From positions 3,553,948-3,617,947 of the forward strand of contig CAWIED010000001.1 of assembly GCA_963835085.1 (NCBI GenBank): DNA of 64,000 bases, written 5' to 3'. Shown here piece after piece: positions 62,795 to 64,000 of this stretch (within the stretch, counting starts at the first letter, position 1; each line of letters begins with the position of its first letter). The notes under the pieces are model-generated. The model ran no database searches and was not told the DNA's origin. It saw only the letters and a list, made by a program, of their open reading frames with translations. This DNA is from JBDIAG01 sp963835085. Lineage in GTDB: Bacteria > Actinomycetota > Actinomycetes > Actinomycetales > CAWJMD01. The translations under genes and the position numbers were made by a program.

Positions 62795-63079
62795 ATGGCA
62801 ACTCGGAAGTTCTCGGAGCAGTTTAAGGAGTCGGTGGTCCGCGAGGTCGTGGAGCATTCGCGGGCTATCGCTGATGTTGCGAAAGAGAATAATGTGTCGT
62901 CGCAGTCGGTGTCGCGGTGGGTTGCTGCGCACCGAGTGGAGAATCCTGTGGAGGAAGAGATCAGCGAGTCTGAGGCGGAAGAACTGAAGCGATTGCGTCG
63001 CCGGGTGAAGTCCCTGGAGGAGGAGGTTGATATCCTGGGAAAAGCCACCGCCTTCTTCGCGAAGAAGTCTCGTCCGTGA
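62795..63079 (+). CDS. IS3-family transposase OrfA
   Basis: 94 residues from ATG 62795 (GGAG about eight bases upstream). An HTH (ESVVREVVEHSRAIADVAKE then VSSQSVSRWV) binds the terminal repeats, and a leucine-zipper-like helix (LKRLRRRVKSLEEEVDIL) follows for dimerisation. Its stop overlaps the OrfB GTG (GTGA). An AAAAG run at 63040-63044 could also permit the -1 slip usual for IS3 elements, since OrfB is in the -1 frame and open from there. Confidence 0.9.
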   Translation: MATRKFSEQFKESVVREVVEHSRAIADVAKENNVSSQSVSRWVAAHRVENPVEEEISESEAEELKRLRRRVKSLEEEVDILGKATAFFAKKSRP

Positions 63080-63960
63080 CGGGCGTGTACGAGTTCATCG
63101 CCAGCGAAGAAGGCAATCACGCCATTTCTGTGATGTGTGTCGTGTTGGGTGTTTCCCGGTCTGGGTTCTACACCTGGAAGAATCATTCGCCATCGCCTCG
63201 TGACATCACGCGGGCTCGGTTCGAACGGTTGATCCGCGAGATCTTCCTCGACTCAGACTCCACCTACGGGTACCGACGAGTGCATGCCCAGTTGCTGCGT
63301 GACGGGGAGCAGATCGATGACGACACGGTGCGGGTCATCATGCGTGACCTGGACCTGGAACCCTGCCAGCCCAAGCCGTTCCGGCCGACCACGACGATCG
63401 CTGGCGATGCAACGGACCTGCCGGACCTGGTGCGCCGGGACTTCACCGCGACCGCCCCCGGCGCCAAACTGGTGGGCGATATTACCTACATCAGGACGTG
63501 GGAAGGCTGGTTGTATTTGGCGACGGTCCTGGATTGCTTCAGCAAGAAAGTCGTCGGGTACGCCATGGATTCGACGATGACCGCGGATCTAGTCATCGAG
63601 GCACTGGACATGGCCGCCCATCGCGTGCATATCACATCGAAAGTCAGTATATTCCACTCGGACCGGGGGACGCAATATACCTCCGCTGATTTCTCGGTGG
63701 CAGCGAAGAGACACGGGATCCGCAGGTCGGTTGGTAAGACCGGCGTGTGCTACGACAATGCCTGGGCCGAGTCCTTTAATGGGACATTGAAGAATGAACG
63801 GTGCAACCGGACCGTGTATCCGACAAGGGAGCGTGCCCGCAAAGACGTGACAGCATACATCGAATTGAGGTACAACACGAGAAGGCTTCATTCGGCAATT
63901 GACTACCGGATTCCGAATGAAGTAGAGTTAGAATGGCTCGACAACAATCGGGCAGCGTAA
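63076..63960 (+). CDS. IS3-family transposase OrfB (DDE integrase domain)
   Basis: 294 residues. An HTH_21-like segment (STYGYRRVHAQLLRDG) precedes the rve catalytic core with first Asp in LVGDITYI, second in FHSDRGTQYTS and Glu in NAWAESFNGTLKNE, all present. It is made either from its own GTG or as an OrfAB fusion by frameshifting. It appears intact. Confidence 0.93.
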   Translation: MTGVYEFIASEEGNHAISVMCVVLGVSRSGFYTWKNHSPSPRDITRARFERLIREIFLDSDSTYGYRRVHAQLLRDGEQIDDDTVRVIMRDLDLEPCQPKPFRPTTTIAGDATDLPDLVRRDFTATAPGAKLVGDITYIRTWEGWLYLATVLDCFSKKVVGYAMDSTMTADLVIEALDMAAHRVHITSKVSIFHSDRGTQYTSADFSVAAKRHGIRRSVGKTGVCYDNAWAESFNGTLKNERCNRTVYPTRERARKDVTAYIELRYNTRRLHSAIDYRIPNEVELEWLDNNRAA

Positions 63961-64000
63961 GGACCAATGGAAACCCACTGTCCGAAGAACGCCGGGCACC

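Larger units (their letters stand above)
62733..63997 (+). mobile_element. IS3-family insertion sequence
   Basis: Terminal inverted repeats of 21 bases match at 20 positions: left 62733-62753 reads GCCCGGCGTTTTTCGGACAG plus T, right 63977-63997 is its complement with one change. Two overlapping ORFs lie between. The element has clearly lower GC than its surroundings, suggesting transfer from elsewhere. The right flank is cut by the window end three bases on, so the target duplication cannot be checked. Confidence 0.9.

Overview
The window is typical high-GC actinobacterial chromosome: GTG starts are frequent, genes in operons overlap by 4 bases (ATGA or GTGA), and several families are ones I know mainly from Actinobacteria (PopR/ClgR-type regulator with paired ClpP paralogues, HelR, DUF5926, SSI-like inhibitor, 13E12-type HNH protein, CsoR). 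I cannot fix the genus. No tRNA, rRNA or CRISPR array was seen.

Region by region. 1-8.5 kb is a carotenoid locus. The end of a lycopene cyclase subunit, a methyltransferase (CrtT type) and an isorenieratene synthase (CrtU) lie on the plus strand; idi, crtE and crtI lie on the minus strand; a three-gene nitrate/sulfonate/taurine-type ABC importer sits between the two halves. The set points to the aromatic carotenoid isorenieratene, but phytoene synthase (crtB) is not in the window. 8.6-9.3 kb is a Phd-like antitoxin with a small partner and a perfect palindrome. 9.3-16.4 kb holds two oxidoreductases, a Nei/Fpg glycosylase, serS, an MFS transporter and a lipid kinase. 16.4-19.1 kb holds a DUF222/HNH protein and a complete IS5-family element that needs a -1 frameshift. 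19.1-26.4 kb holds an inositol-phosphatase relative, an aldo/keto reductase, LtrA, larB-larC and a large membrane protein.

26.5-36.3 kb carries an apparently domesticated IS630-type protein, a LacI regulator with a glycosyltransferase, arginine deiminase, a DUF5926 protein, an anti-sigma-like ATPase preceded by a tiny coupled ORF, a glycerophosphodiesterase, a GGDEF-EAL protein and a VOC protein. 36.4-44.7 kb holds a DHA2 drug exporter with a candidate TetR-type operator, a PopR-like regulator facing a PAP2-clpP-clpP operon, and helR, which is preceded by a rifamycin-associated element. 44.8-55.5 kb is mostly metabolism: SSI-like lipoprotein, sugar kinase with Fpg, two DUF202 proteins, oligopeptidase B, hydrolases, argG and a repeat-bearing membrane protein. 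55.7-58.7 kb is a csoR-copZ-copA copper operon with a clear CsoR operator. 58.7-64 kb has a PhzF protein, a lysine catabolic pair (pcd and a frameshifted lat) and an IS3-family element reaching the right edge.

The points of most biological interest are the rifamycin-type element upstream of helR, the ClpP/PopR module with its LAA C-terminus, the IS630-derived ORF, the broken lat gene, and several unexplained palindromes and short tandem repeats.
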